64,000 nt of DNA from Chionis minor (lineage: Eukaryota > Chordata > Aves > Charadriiformes > Chionididae): the NCBI GenBank assembly GCA_013398295.1, contig VZSF01000894.1:1-64000 (forward strand), in the 5' to 3' direction. The notes beneath the pieces were generated by a model that saw only the letters and a list, made by a program, of their open reading frames with translations, was not told where the DNA came from and searched no databases. Below are positions 35,571 through 51,265 of this stretch, in pieces; within the stretch, counting starts at the first letter, position 1, and every line of letters begins with the position of its first letter. Position numbers and translations under genes: made by a program.

Positions 35571-38500
35571 GAGATGAGTTAGATACCTCCATACTATTAT
35601 ACAAGATAATTAGTGCAGATACAAGCAAACTTGAGCATAATGTAGTTTTCAACAGGATACTCCAAGTGTTCATTCAAACATTAGTTTCAGTTTTATTAAA
35701 GAGTGTGTCTGAATGGAAAAATAAACATTTAGAGAACATCATGTCTTTCAGCTTCCTTTCATCTATCCTTTAAATGGCTGAGTCATGCAGACTTGTTATG
35801 GGTCTGTCCACACTACTCTTTTCTGTAGTTTCCAATGTTAAGGATTAGGGACAGGGAATTTTTTACTCTATGCTTCTTGAGGGTGAAAAAGTTGGAGAAG
35901 ATAATACATTCACTCGAAAAGTAGGTGAACTGCACTTTCTAAAGTACAGGGCAAAAAAAGAATCCTTTTGCTATTAAAATTAAGCGAGCACAGAATCATA
36001 AATATTCTATTCATTTTGAAATGTAATGCTTTGTTTCATGGTCTCCCCCTTTTGCACAGTGAAGTCATACATTTTTAAAAACATTATATTTGAATGCTTC
36101 TCACACAGGCATTACGCTAACACAGGTATGGCAGAAGAGCATCCGAACGGAAACACAGACTATACCAACAGGAGTCTTCTAATCAGCAATTTGCAGTACA
36201 TCCAGATGGATTAAATTAACAGAAGCCCACTGTGCTCACACAGCTCCAGCCACACTTAGGATTTTGCAAATACACCTAAGAGGAATGTGGCTTCAATTAT
36301 TTTTGATAATTGCTGACAAATTTTTATAGTGTTAACCTTGCATCAGAAACGAAATGACTAATTTCACACAGATGAGTGCCTCCTTGTTTATACCTTATGT
36401 GTCACTGCAATAAAATTAATCAAGATATACGTAGCAGAATATCAGTCCCAATCACAATGATCTGAACTGTGCATTCACTGAGATATCCCAAGCTCTCAAC
36501 TGAGTTAACTGCAAATTGTTGTGTACGTACATCTGAGAAGAATTTAAATCCTCCTAAGGAACATATTTGTTCTTCCAGACAATCATTAACCTCTGTCTTA
36601 GTTACTAATGAGCCAGAATGTACTGAAACTGTGAAGAATAGGAATCCACGAATCAGAAAATTTTGTTGCATCCAAACTCGCAGAGCTGAAACTCCATTAT
36701 ACACTCTGATGGCTGTATCTCTTTCACAAACACAGCACTTTTCTTTCCAGGCTATTAGCTGTTACAGTGGTAAATATAGTTGAGTCCCTGAGTAGGTTTT
36801 TTTCTTTAATCCTCAGCTGAAAATTTGCTTTGTCAACTGCAGAAAATTGAAGATAAAATTAAAAGCATACATTTTAGGAGGAAGCCAAACCCACCCATTC
36901 TGCTGAAACAGTCTAGATGCACATAGGTGCCCTACATGCTCACGTTGAGGACCACAGACTGCACCTCCAATTCTTATTCTATCGATTCCTATCACTGATC
37001 TCCAGATCCTTCATAGTTACTGCTACAGTAAACCTCACAAGACCATGATGAGGCAAATAAAACAGGATTTACAATGAGAGAGAACCGGTAATAGAAAACA
37101 ACACATCTGTGTTTTACAGACGAGAGGTTGAGTAACTATCCCAGTGTCAGGCAGGGAAGCTGTGATAAACTAAGTGCTGAATAAAGGCTCGCAGGTTTGT
37201 GCTCACAAATCCCCCTGCTCACAGGAAAATGTGCTTTTTGCATTTTCTTATCTGCTCATAACAAAGTAACACAGGATTTTTTGCACCTATCCTCAAACAA
37301 AAGAGTCCAGATACCTTCAGAGAAAGGTAAAACAATGATCCAGACCACCACCTCAGCTATCGGGCCCATCCCTCTTTGTTTTCTTTATTCCCAGATATTA
37401 AACTCACAATAAAGATTTAATCGGGAGACCACAGCTTGTTGGCTGCTGACAGTTTACACAAAAAGTATGACCTTTCCAGCAGCTCTTTAAGAAGGGGCAA
37501 GTTCAACCTGTTTCTTGAAAGGCTGATTCCATCACATCTCATTAGAGGATACACAGAGGAAGCCAAGCGGGTCACAGCGTTGGAAGGCGTTGCCATGATC
37601 CCTAAATAAGCAGTTGGCATACACTCCTACTTAAACCAACATTGAACGTAGGAAAAAGGAGGTTCAGTTTAACTGTACCAGTTGCCTGCAGGTTAAATCA
37701 TGTTAATAACAGGCCACAGCAATGGCCTTTAACTTTTCTATTCTCCATACACTGCTGCAGCATTCCCCCAGCATTAGTGGAATCAGATGCAAAGGGACCA
37801 ACCAGCTTGGAGCTGAAGCAAGAGGTGAAGGAAAGCACTATCGAATGAAAGATGGGGAAAAATAGGTTTGAAGAGCCTTTGGAAAGAGAAAGAAAAAGAA
37901 AACATAAGCAAAATAGGGTGAAGTAATAGAAAATAAGAAAACCAAGAAAAAACCCAAGTTTTTACTAACAACCTACTTCAAAATATTGTATATGAAAAAA
38001 AGGAAAATCTGATCCCAGACCTTCACTGCAGCCTTTTATTATCTACTCTCTGCTATCCTTTTTTAAACAGGATATTCTTCTGACATTAAAAAGGGAGTTC
38101 AGAATGGGATTCACAGCAATATGTAAATTCACTATTGGGATATATTAAAATGTAACTCATAATTTTTCAAGTATACAAACTTCTGATTTTCTGTGCAACA
38201 GATAAATACTTCTCAATGGGTTTTTTTCTGCTATACTGTTATTATTCACTGGTATTTTTTCCCAGAGGCTTGAAAGTAGCACTGAAAGTCTTTGTGCTGC
38301 AAATACTTCATAAATCTGAAGCGGCATATGAATTGCTGTGTGTTCTTCGTACTGCACATTCCTCCAAACATTTCTAAGAATACTTTTGAAAACCTTGTAT
38401 ATGAGGGAAATGTTAGAATATTATTTGCCCTTGCCTGAACATTTCTTCAGGATGCTGCGATTACTGACAGGATAGTAAGCTTTTTGAGCAGCTCCAATAC

Positions 38501-41500
38501 TTTCTCAGAATACAGATATCAAATATTTCTTCTACCTGACCGCTGTATGAAGCTTTTCACCGGTAATTACAGCAGTGTCATACAGATATTCTTCAAAATT
38601 TGTGATGTCTGATTCAAAACCTATTTTTACCAAACATAATTTTCATAAACATGAACATATAATGAAAACAAGAACATATAATGACCTCAAGTTAAACCTC
38701 ATGTCAAGACCCTACTTCTATACCTCTTTTTAAAGACAATCCTGCCAATTACCGTCATCTAATCTTTAACTATAGGTCAGGACATCAGATCTATATGCAA
38801 AGTTACACACTAAACAAACACCTGCCTCTCTGCAGAATCTTAATTTTTATTGATAGTAGCACGTTACTGTGCAAGAACTGCTCTGACATACAGTTCATGA
38901 AAGCAATTAAAACTGGAGTTTGAAATGGCAACTGCTGCTCTGCAGTCATGCACCTATGATTTGTTGGAAACACAGGAAAGAGATTAATACTCTATTAATA
39001 TCATTTTGTCATACTGATCAAATCACATTACCCACATTTCTTTTATAAATCTGATAATACTGAACAAATCAATCTTACAGAAGTGTACCAATCCAGGTAT
39101 TTAAATGTTATATAAACCTACCTGTTTCATAGGTGGTATTAAAGATCACGTTAAATTCACCAATCTTACGTAAACCCCAAGTTATACCATTTCAGATCTT
39201 CCAGCAGGGATGCACAGGCATTTCAGAGTATCTAATGCATATGAAACTCCCATGGAAATAACTTCACTTACGCTCTGACACAACGTCAAGAGGCATCCTG
39301 CTGCATCAGAAAAACACTGGTTACAACTGGGCTAGGGTTTCTTTATTATCTGTCTTCGTGGGCATTTACGAGCTCAAGAGCCTCGTATCACTAGGGGCTG
39401 TATGAATACAGAAGGAAAAGACAAGCTAACACAGGCTGCCTTCCAAGGACTTCTCTAAGAGCCCTCTGTGGGTGGCAAGTCAAATGTATGTGGCCAAGAC
39501 ACCTGAGACTCTGAAGACGCTGAGGAATCCTGAAACTTGATGGGAAAGCCCGCAAAGGTGCCACGAAGGTCTAAGTCCTCCTGTCCTGACTAATAGGACT
39601 GTAAGACAAACCAGTTTCCTCAAATGTATTTAATCAAACTCAGTTTTTTCCCTGCATAATCTCTCTACCTAGCTTCAGCCAAATACTGTCAGTGAGCATT
39701 TCTTAAAGGCCCATCTCTTTGTTCCAATTTTGCATCACGTTAGGGCACACGGTTTGGTACTGCCTGCTCGAGCACAGTGCTGGCCAGAGGGGCAGAGTTG
39801 GACCAAGTTAGGATACGGCCATGAAGTTGGGAGTGCAGAAACGGGTCCCGACAGTAAGAGAAACCTGTGAAAGAACTTATAATTTCTGTCTTTTTAGCTG
39901 AAAGCCAAGGTTTGCTACACCAGCTGTTAGGAGAGAAGGAGCTGATCCTCAGCTAATATAAAAAAGGAATCCCTGAGTTTTGAGCATCTCAGCCTGCTAA
40001 GGAGCTGGCTTGCCAGACGTGATAGCCGAGCTACTGAAACAGATTTGGCTCAACACTGGCAGTGCCACTGCCTGCAACTCAGAGAGAAGAGTCTTACCAC
40101 AGGTAGCTACATGCAGGGCTGGGGAAGCTTGAAGCAATGTATTCTTCAACAGCCACACAAGACACCTTGCTCAAGTGCCGCTGGTCCTCCCCCTGCTGCA
40201 GCCTGGGCTTAATCATCTAAGCTTTTACCCTTACTGCCCTTATAGCCCTACTTCTTACTGCCAGGTTATTTTTTAAATGAAATATTGCTTCTCTGAGCCC
40301 AATTCTTATTTCGGATAACCACACCAGGACGTTAAACCCTCAACAGAGATAAAAAAATTGATAATCTAGCATGAAATTGCTATATAGATGGGCAAAGCAT
40401 AAACTGCTGCTATGAAAAAGTGTGAAACACACTCAGGGAAAAAAAAAAAACCAAATAGGTGATGACTGGTGATGAGCTGGGGTGACCTCAGCACCGTCCC
40501 CCAGGACAGGCAGGTGGGAAGCTGGCTCCATCGACGGCTCTGAGGTGTCAGGGGATGAACCAGGGAGCGCAGACAGCAGCAGCAGGATACAGGGCTAGAG
40601 ACGGGATGGGAGACAAGGCAACGCGGTACGTAGGTCTAGAGCACATCCAGGAAAATAGTCAGTAAGCCAGGACTGCTTATGGTGTAGCTCAGGGCACGAT
40701 GAAGCACCCAGGCCCATAGATGGGGGTGAAGGGGGACCCAGTTCAGGGCACTGTTGATGCACTGAAGGTCCTGACGGCACATCAGCAAATGGCCAGCAAA
40801 GCACAGCACCCAGGCTTAACGAACATGACTCAAAAACTGGTCCAACTGGATACCTCTCCCTGCCACATAGTGAAATGCATGCGTATATTTATAGGGAAAA
40901 CCAAACATGCCTTCTCAGGTGGCCCACCTTCAGAAAGAAAGTGGACATGTATGACCATGTTGCTTCAAGTCTAGAGGCAGTTGCAAAAGTACAGAAAGGA
41001 AAAATAACGTTATTGGTACAAAAACTAAAGCCCCACCTGCCCATCTTTAAACAAGCCTGGCTACAATATATATGGATCAGAAGGTCATCTTGTGTTGTCC
41101 ACTACAAACTGTCCCTTTGACACTTTCCTTTATCAGAGGAGTGGGACAGGGAGGTGGGAACAGGTCTCAAGAACGTCACCACATAGCGTGAAAGCAGCCA
41201 AGGAAATGAGGCAACTGAATTCACAGAGCCAGGCAATGACAGGAACCCAACACAAAGGAAGGATGCTGGGAATAAACAGAAGGCTGCAATAAATATACCA
41301 TTTGCATTCAAAATTGGCCCAGAAAAAACATGCCTCAGCACATGGAGAAGCAGGAGCAAGGTAAACCTGCTGGCAGGGTGGATTGATCTGTCCCTACGTC
41401 CAAGAAGTTACCTAGACAGCTTGCGTAACATGGAAGTCAGCTTTGCATTATCCACTGCTTTGATGCTGAATCCTTTTTAATACCTTTTTTTCCTCTTGTG

Positions 41501-43629
41501 TCAACTATATGGAAGAAGTATATTAGCCATGGAAATGTAATATTCAAAACTAAAAGCGCAGTTCAGTGCTGCACTTTATCACAGTTTGAGGCTTTGCTTT
41601 TGAATTGGTAAGGTAATTTCACACAGTTAACAATTTTGGACATTAGAGTCTTCTTCCTGCAGAGCTAGCATGAAAGGAAGCAATTTAAGCTTTTTCATTT
41701 CATCAGTGCAAATCAACAGGGAGCATTACTGAGGGCGTCAACTGTTCAGTCTCATGTTGGTTCAGAGTTCCCCTGCTTTGCAGTGACTGCAAAGAAATGT
41801 GACAATTATTGTGAACTCATACTTCAATTAGGAATTTTTCAGAGCGGGAATACAAATAATTGTCTTCTACAATCCTTTGTGAAGTTCTTAAATCACTGCT
41901 GGCTGCATATAAATAATACTTCACAATTTCTGAACAGCCTATATCTACTTCCAGAAGTCTTGAATGAGTTTTCTGCTACTTTGTTTGAAACCAGTATGTT
42001 TTGTTTAAATAAATATATAACCAGTAAGTTCTATTTAAATATTCATTTTATATTATTTATTTATTAAATAGCTATTTAAATTAACCATACCAGTTCAACA
42101 ACATACTTAGGGAGTGGATTACTTAGCAATCAAGCCCGCACTAAAATCTGTATTCTAATAGAAGCTGCGTGACTCAACCTGAAATGTCACATAATGTTTT
42201 CTTCACCTCTCTTCTCTCCCATCATGTTTTTGATGAAGCACTGTGTACCTGAAATATAAAATGGTATTTTTTTCAGCCGCTGACTTTCAGAGAATGGATG
42301 ATTCCAACAGCTGAATCAATTGCTCGAAGTAAACTCTCTTCACATTCTTTTAGAAGAGTGCTAGAGACAAATGTGCTCCTTGATGGAAATCCCAACTCGA
42401 GATCCTTCCAGAGAGTAAAATTGAAGAAGAATAAGAGGAGTTCCTTCGTTTCTAGAGCAGAAAGAAATTTGTGGCCTTAGCAGCTGTTTAAAGATAACAC
42501 TCGACAATGCAGGGACCACGATCTGATTTAAGGTGGCTGCAAGAGAGTTCCAGAGGACTATGCTTCTCAGGAGCTGCTACAGCCTACAGCCAGCAGAGAC
42601 GAGCAGAACAGCTTTCCTAACAAACCCAAACCATCTCTGGCTTTATTCACTTCTGTGCACGTTCCCCAGGACATTAGGAAGAGATTGTTATTCAGGATGT
42701 ATCTACAGGCCTTCCAAACGCTTCATGCTCCTCACTGTCATATAACTTCTGCCTGTGAGACCTGGTCTTCTGGGTCTTGGGATACAGTGGTTGTCATACA
42801 GATGTATAATTTCTAAACCGAACAGATTATAGCTCTTAATAATTTATGATTACAGATAAATACATTTCTAACAAGAGGAGGTGAACGCCTTTTTTTCGGC
42901 CCTTAAACAGCTGCACTTCTTCAGGCTCATTACAGTCTAATGATGTACCACTACTGCAGTCTCCATTTTATATCAACTACAGAAATAATGACAGAACCAG
43001 TAGCAAATTTGTCTAAGGTCACAAGCAGGAACCAGCATCATGCTGAGTACAGTGTGACCCCAGTAGTGGTCCTGTGCCAGGACCTCTGTCTCACCACTAC
43101 CACCCTCTCTCAGAAAATGTTAGGAACTGAAGAACGTGACAACTTCTTTCTGCGTAAAACGTAATTGTGAAATGTGTCTGTTGTGTAAGTCGTGGGAAAG
43201 GCACATCGACAAATGATGTAGCATGGTTCAGATTTATTGCCCCCAAAAGGACAGACAGCTTGCAATTACTGCGGAGAGACACACACCTCCCGTCAGCACG
43301 CAAACTGTGACAACCACTGAAGCTGGTCATCCACACCCTGGACCTCAGCCTGACACTGTTCCACCTGATCCCCTGGAAGCACATATTTGATCTAATGGGT
43401 GCTCATTATTGTAACCCGGCTGCCTGTCATTAGTCAAAAAGGCAGGAAAACACAAAAGAAAATGTGATGTGTCTAAGGTTTCCCTATAATAAGGAAACAT
43501 AAGGTCAGCACAATACTGACTTGACTTTATACCTACCCACCTCTGAATGAGCGTAAAAAAAACTCCCTCAAGGCAAATAAGGACTCTAATCTGCACCTGT
43601 GGAGCAGACTGAAAGAGAAGCCAAGCAGC

Positions 43630-43655
43630 TTTAAAAAAAATAATAAAAAAAAATA
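43630..43655. repeat. A/T-rich low-complexity tract
   Basis: Runs of 8 to 9 A separated by TAAT and TAAC on the plus strand. Simple sequence only. Confidence 0.7.
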
Positions 43656-44723
43656 ACCTTGGGAAGGGGAAATGACCCGTGAAGTTTTCACAGACGAAGG
43701 TCACGGCGCACTCCCTCCTGAGGAAGTGGTTAAAACCATGGGATACTTGAAGACATTAAAAGTTTCTTCTTCCCTTGACAGGTGGAACATTTAAATAAAG
43801 AAATGCCAGCACAGAAGGCCTGGGAAAATGGGTTTTTCCTTTTCTGACCAGACAACAAAAATCCCCACTCTGCACATCCACCTTCTCTTGATGCTACATG
43901 TACTCCTCTTGCAGGCCCTAATGCTGTTACATACCGTGCCATTACATCAACATAATTTCAGTGGAGTCATGCTTTCAGTGAACTCTATGTCTACCATGAA
44001 ATAAGTTGACCTGACCGTTCAGATGTGGGTTGCTTTCCTTCGGTAGCCCAGCTCACCCACCAGTGCTCCAGAGCTCTGGATACTCAACTACATGATGACA
44101 GAGTATTTTAGGTGACATAATGCCGTGAAGAACCCACAAGAGCAATAAAACACTAACAAAATCTCAGTCCTCACGTGTCTACTTATATGGCTGTATATGC
44201 ACTTGCTCATGGTAGGTGTGCGTGACTCTTCACAATAGCATCCTTTCTGCAAGGAATAAATGCTGAAAACAGATCCTTGCCAACCCAGCATGGCAGCATG
44301 ATCCCTACACACCACAATTTCCCCTGGATGGATGTCCGCCTAGGGAACTTTGCACATCAGCATACTGGCATAGGAAATTATTTAGGCCAATCCTAGAGTA
44401 AATCATTACTCTCAATGGGTCTTAAAGCAGAACTGAAGCCCAGAGGAGCACAAATACCCAGGCATGCCCTCTCAAGGCACACTGCCTAGCTGGCTGCCCA
44501 CACAGAACCCAGTGCTGCTCGATTCGCGCTTTCTGTATTTTCTTTCATTTCACATTTCTTAACACAGTTCTTTTGCTTTGTTTTTCAAATAGCATGTGTC
44601 ACTGAAGGAGTAAGAGGATATGACAGTGAAACATTTAAACTTTTTCTTCTTTCCACCGTCGACCATCTTCATACATTAACACCATACAGAAAGTTCATTA
44701 CAATTACTCTAGAGTAACAGAAG

Positions 44724-44853
44724 CACAGAATCATTTGGGTTGGAAAAGACCTTTAAGATCATCAAGTCCAACCATTAACCTAGGAGTGGCAAGTCTGCCA
44801 CTAAACCATGTCCCTAAGCACCACATCTACATATCTTTTAAATACTAGAAACA
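44724..44853 (-). mobile_element. CR1 LINE 3' end, antisense
   Basis: The plus strand reads CACAGAATCATTTGGGTTGG, then AAAAGACCTTTAAGATCATC, GTCCAACCATTAACCTAG and CCACTAAACCATGTCCCTAAG. This is the reverse complement of the CR1 3' end, starting at the terminal octamer. About 130 bp remain; no ORF2 part is attached. It has the same orientation as the copy at 3654. Confidence 0.9.
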
Positions 44854-47800
44854 AAGCATTTACTAGTAAGTGTTCCATAAAAAAACTTACAGTAAAGGCA
44901 TACGTAAAGTAACAAGACAGTAAAACTTTTGAATTAAAGTTTTCTTTACAGCCATTAGTCATGTCTGTCCTGTTTTTCTGTCATGACAGTATTTTATTAA
45001 GAAAATTCAAAAAGAGGGAAGTATGTCTGACCTTGTTTTCTCAACTAGCCCAAGACCAAAAGACATTTCAGCAACAGCAGATCAGCAGTGCCTACATTTT
45101 CATGGGAAAACAAAGACGATGCTAGGAATATGCCAGTTAACAAGTTAAACCAAAAAAAGTGAACACTCTATGGAAGAATGTTAAACCGTATTTCTTCTTC
45201 AGCTAAGAGAATTGCTAGGGAGTGCAGAAGTCATTCATCGCTATTTGTGGAGCCAGGTTGAAACAGTGAACGTGACCAACCCTGCAGAGCAGGCTCCTAT
45301 GAAGATCTTTAGATCTGCACATCTTTGAGCTCTGGGATGGTTTATGCATAGCCTCAAGTCCCCTGCTGCACAGCCACCCTATTGTGGTCACTATCTAAAC
45401 CTTCACAGAGGCTTTTTCTCAAGCTTTCACCCTATAAATAATAAAAATGCCTTCAATAACTTGAGTATAAAGCGAAAGGTCCTTTTGGGGGGGAAGGGTT
45501 TACAGAAATAAACAACTGCATAAAGCCAGTTGCAAAAAAAAATTATGTCCTGCTATTCAAAAAAAAAGCATCATAGTTAACTGTATTATTGTGTGACTGT
45601 CTCCTCAGCTAACACTTCTCTTTATAACCAGGACTTTAATTACTGGCATTAGAACTGGCTGCTTAGTTTTGCATAAAACCGACCTCTCTGCACTGCTATG
45701 GGAGCCTTTTTATAACTCTTTACTGATGCCCTGAGGAGCAAGTGACTTGCTTTTAACTCACCCTGGCTTAAAGAAAAGAGCACTCCATATACCTCCAGAC
45801 ATTTCACTGCATATTCAGATCTTTCAGCCCAAAAAACAGGAACTAAAATGCAAGTGTAGATATAATCTGACCAGTATTGGTTATTCTCTATTGATCTACA
45901 GAACATAAGGGCTTGTTTATCTCAAACACCATCAGTGAAGCCGCAAAACAGTTTATCTAAACCTGACTGCTTTCACAGTCTCGGAGACGTTCTTCTTGGG
46001 CTGAAATTTTCCATGATTTTGCTCCCATACTGGGGTGAACTTTTTTCACCCTGAAGTCTGAGGAAAGTTCTCCTCAGGATTTTTGAGTCATGCAAGAGAA
46101 CAGTAGAAAGGGGAGTAGGGAAGAACGAGGACTTCCCTCCCTCTCATTTTGCACATGTCAACAATTCCTTTCCTCACAAACTTACAAACACCTTTATTTT
46201 AGACGCCTGTGGAGTGATACACTCCAAGGGTAGAAGGAATCCCTCGGATCATACAGATCTACTGCTTTTGTAACACAAGGTAAAGAAAGTCATCCTGTAA
46301 TTTCTGCACCAAACCAAAAATGTCTACTCAAATGACAGGATATTCTACATCAGCATTTCCAGGGTTGATTTCCAGATTGCAAGTGACAGAGAATCCCCTA
46401 CTTCCTACAGGAGGTTTATTTTGGATTATTTTTGCCAACACTTTTTATTTCTCTGACAAGGTTTTTTATAATTCATTGCATGATAAAGTAGGAAGTAGCT
46501 CAGAGGAAAAGAAAACCCAAATAACTCCAAGGCATTCTGAGCATGCAACAGCCAAAGTCTTCAACAGACCAGTATAGGAGCAAACATCCTTATGGTGTTG
46601 TAATGCATATTCTACCTGTTGTGTACTGCCCCATCAGAAAGGTAAGAAGAAGAGGAGTTGGAACCTACTTTAATTAAAACTCACTGAAAATACCAGGGTT
46701 AAAATATTATGATACTACACAGAGGTAGATTCCTCCCCTCCCCCTGCCCCCCCGCCTTATTAAAAATATTTAATTAAATGCAGGAAGAGCATGAAGATTT
46801 CTTTCCAAAAATCTTAAAATGCAGAAAAGACATGAAAACACAAATATTTTGAGGACCTTAATTTCCCTTTGACCTTTCCTTCACGTTGCTCTGACTTTCT
46901 TGGTGTTTCTGGTTTACCCTAGAGCTAGTTAAAGAGAAACTGGACCAATGGTTATTCCAGCTATATTCCTGCTATATTCCTACCTCTGCTTCATCATGCA
47001 TCACCAAGTATTTTGAGGCAGAACATTTCCCACCCTAAACGTGCTCCTGGAAAAATGTTCTGCTGCAACACTAACTAATGGCAAAGGCTGGCTTCCCTGA
47101 CTGCAAATACAGCCAAGGTCCACTGGTCAAAAATAAGGCAGATTTCCACGATTTTTTTACTATGATGCAGTTAAGTTCCAAGTTATTTTGAAGTAAGTAT
47201 TTAGCTTATAACAAAACTATATATTGATCTGCTTTCCTAAAAATAAAATGGGAATAGAGGAGATTTCACACATACCATATGACAGTCGATGTTTCTATGG
47301 AAATACCAGCCTTGAGTGTCCCCGAAATGAAAGCCAAAACAAACTTATTTTTCCTACTTCACTTGACCATGTAAGCTTAATGCTGTATCACAGTAAGTGT
47401 ACATCACATGTTGCTAAAACATTTAAAGAAATCTCTTCTAATACTCAATTGGGCAAGTTATATTCCTGATAACGGGAGATCCTTGAGGAGCAAAGCTGGA
47501 ATAGCTCGTGAACTCAAGCAGCGTGGAAGGACAATGTAACACTTGCAGCAACTTGCAAAAAAACAAATGTGAAGAGAAAAATCTGTTCCACAGCCCCATG
47601 TGGCTACCAGGCAGTAAAGCTCTGATGCCAAGGCTGAGACAGCCTTCAAGCAAAGGGCACCCTCCACTCCAAAGCTGCAGAACGTGTCCGGGTACCCCAG
47701 AGACGGCCAAATCTCTTCAGACGAGACTGACTGCAAGCACTCACGTGGCCTTTGCACTGCCACCTCAAGAGGACATCTTCCTCATGGCCCTGTAGATATT

Positions 47801-50800
47801 CTTGTGCGCGCAGAGGGTGAGCAAGAGGGGGGACTACAGACCAAGGCTGAAGTCCAAGAACTTAAGTCTTGGAAGAAACCTGGACTTTGTGTCATATTGA
47901 TGAGCACCTGAATGACTTCTACACGATGCTATTTCTGTCCTATCTCCCAGTCTTTTTGCAAATACCCTTATGGCTGTGACCTCTCTTTTCCTTTCTGCTG
48001 AAGGCCGGAGGGCCACACAAGACCGAGAACATGACACCCTGTCAAATCCTGAACTATTTATTTTGAGACAACAAAAATGCAATAATGTTTTCCAAAGATT
48101 AAAGCCTTTAGCATCAACCTCTCTGCACACAAAGGCATGCAAAAGAAATCTGTCGCTTCCAACATGTGGAAACAAAACTCTGAATTCCCATAAGAAGTGA
48201 CAGTCATTACTGGCCAATGTGAATTGCAGAATTTTCTCTCACACCGCCTGCAGAATTTTTCCCCAGATCATGCTCTCCAAAATATGGGCAAATTAGTCAC
48301 ATTTATTAGGGTGTGAAAGTAGTAAGACAGATGCTTTATTGTAGGGTGCGGTGCTTCTACATAGTCCTTTGCTTATTCAGCTTAATCTGGTGAGATGCGA
48401 ACAAGATGTGCCTCTGTCAGCCCGGTGCTGTGCTAGGGCCCCAGCAGTGCCTATCACATTGTCCTCTTCAGATCAGAGTCTCCCTGGCTTGAAGCGTAGG
48501 TGGAGCAAGTGACAGCCCATCTGCAGAAGCATAAAGCCCATAAAACAGGCTTCACACAGACAAAATTCTGTATTCCAGGGGATAAAGTGACGCAACCAGC
48601 TGTTACGCAGACATGGCCCTTGTTCAAGCCAATATGGTAGGTGACATCAAGCTGCTCTCAAGACAAGGGATGGGATGCCCTCTAGCCTTCAGACCTTTTC
48701 TAACAGCACCAATGCACTTTCTCTTAAAGCCTTCAGGGAGGAACGAAGCTGTCTCCTCTTTTCAGACTAGTTTCAGGGAAGCCAGCATATGAACAGAGAT
48801 CCAGCCTAAAAACTTGTGGAAAGGCAGCTGCCTCCTATTCTGCTTTCCTTCTCTTTTCTTTCTTCATACCCAAGCATCTTCCTCCCAAGCGATCCAAAAG
48901 TTCTTCAGGCAGCTTTTGGGTAGTTCTACACATACAGTCATATTAAAATAATGTCGTTTTTCTCATTTATATTTTCCAGTTTATCTCAATGCAATCCTGC
49001 CTGTGAAGAGACTCTTATTTTAGAAAAAAGCACAGGCTGTTTTCATAAAACACAAAAACTTCTACACGTCTATTCTGAAAAAAGACAGTTCACGCGACAG
49101 CTTTCGCTAAAATAAAAAGGTGTGAATTAAAACAAGCTTCATTATGTTTGCGAAAATTAATCTCTTTATGAGCCCTAAATGAGAACACGGTTCGCTTTCT
49201 TCATACCTCTCTCTCAAGCAATAATTTCAATAGCCAAGGACACAGATGGCAGCAAATGTTGTTTCGTAAAGGACCCCCTCACTGTATTTCTTTCCTTGGT
49301 AGAAGAGATTGAAATTTCATTTGTTTGCCTCCAATCCAAGCCATGAATCATCTCTGTTATCAGTAGAAAGGTGGGAGAAACTGAAACAACAAACTGTACA
49401 AAAAACGGTGCGGCAACGTTTAAATACAACTTAATAGGCAAAACCTCCCAGAGTTCCCCTTGAGCCGACCCAGTCACGCTCAAGACCTTCTCCTTAAAAT
49501 CTCGTGGTTTGCGTGTATCTATACCTGTAACAGTGCCTATCTCAGTATATATTTCTAGCTTCAGTTCGCAGATAAAAGCTAAGGCCTCAGACCTCAAAGC
49601 TACTAAAAAACCTAATTACTATGCAGGCAGGAAAATCTTACTAATTTAAGAGCAGGAGTTTCTTAACTAACAAGCTAAATCGTTTCCAGGATTGGATCTC
49701 ATTGGTGTAAATGAGGTTCAGAAAGCTCGTTTTCTTCCTCCCCGCTTTCAATTTGGAGATACCTTCAAACGCTAGAGTGCCATTCCTCCTGCCTGCTGGG
49801 ACCCAGCCAGCTGGAGATGGCATTTGACGCTCTGTGCTACCACCTGCAGTCCACTTGCAGCCACCACAAGACAACCGAACTGGGGACTGAAAACAGCTGC
49901 TGTTTGCCCTGCCAAGGGAACGTAGTAGGAACCTCCCTCCTGTTGCGTGTGAAGATCGCAGGGAAGAGGCAACAGCTTCCCAAGGAAAGGATCAGGAGAC
50001 ACGGGAAGTGTGAAGAACGGTGGGAAGGACGCCTGGATCCAACAGCAAGTTGGAACAGAGGTTGTTGCATTTACACTTGGCGCTTTGCTTTCAGGAGGGA
50101 CATTGATGGGGTCTGCCGACTGTCTTCCTGTATGCCTGGTGTTGAAAATTGTGTCTTTAGAAAACGAAGCATTATTTTGGTAGAGAAATGTTTTCCTTAA
50201 AACACTCTGGTCTGCTTCAAGATGTTCTGTCTTGCAAAGGTTTATTTGTTTTACAGGCACACTCGCCTGGGTCTATTAAATTCAGGACTCCCACAATGGT
50301 TTTCCCTTTCTTCGTTCCACCCTTTGCAGCTGCAGAACAGCATGATATATTCATAAGAAAATAATGGAAAAAAACTTTGATTTGCTTTTCAAACTTTAAT
50401 CCAATAAAATTGTTTCCCTGTTTGGTTTTTTCCCCCTCACGAGAGTCCAAACTCCTCAGGAGTTACGAACGCCGTGTTCCACTAAGAGGAGCTCGGGACC
50501 TTACAGAATCCAGCCTTTAATACGTAGATTTTTCATGACTGTTTGCAGGATGAGATATGGTCTTTAAAATACAAAGTAAGTACAGGAGCCCGAAGCCAGG
50601 CTCTGTTCCCAGCTTTCCAACTGTACAGTTCTTCACCTCTGGCCAAAATGCTGAGCTTCTCTAACTGCTATGAAACAGGATCATGAAATGCAAACAACTA
50701 TAGACAATCCTTGAAATCTGCACAGGAAAGTGTGATTCTTATCTGGAGCAATTATCTGTCTCCCTCTCTATGCTATACATACATATAAATATTCCTCTAG

Positions 50801-51265
50801 AATTTTTAAAAAAAAATCCAGCTTTATTCTGGTCTCATCTTTGAACTCATATACAAAAGCCACCACTGAAATGCAGGCATTATGTAAAGGATGAAAGAGC
50901 AAATGTTTGGACAGGGATGCCGGAACAGCAACTACTTGTATAAAAAACCTACTTGGTCTGTCAAAGGTCTTGGTCAAGCCCTTAAGTTTCTCCTTGCCTG
51001 AGCTTCCATATGTAGAAGTGGAATAAAACAATCTGGTACTATAGTAAATGCATCATTATTTCTGAGGCGCGTAGATCTTGCAGTAAGTAGGAAGCTTCTA
51101 AATACAGCTCTGGTAAGCAAAGTACAGAGGATTTCACCTGACGGCTGGCTTTTCCAGCTCTGCATCTCGCCCCATTCTGGACGTTATCAGCACTTCAGAG
51201 GGGAAACAGTACCCATGACGTGCCTGTGTACCAGGTACCTCCGTTCACACATTCCTTCCCTCCAA

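Noticed and set aside
40540..40600. Minus-strand stretch reading ILLLLSALPGSS, considered as RAMP3 exon 1
   Set aside because: The frame has a TAG stop shortly before it and no ATG, and no suitable donor in the required phase.
41102..41359. Minus-strand frame starting with a leucine-rich stretch, considered as RAMP3 exon 1
   Set aside because: It starts at TTG, not ATG, and lacks a phase-1 donor after a signal peptide.
49772..50260. Minus-strand frame of 162 codons overlapping a plus-strand frame of 127 codons
   Set aside because: Both strands are open over the same bases, neither resembles a known protein, and there is no promoter or splice signal.
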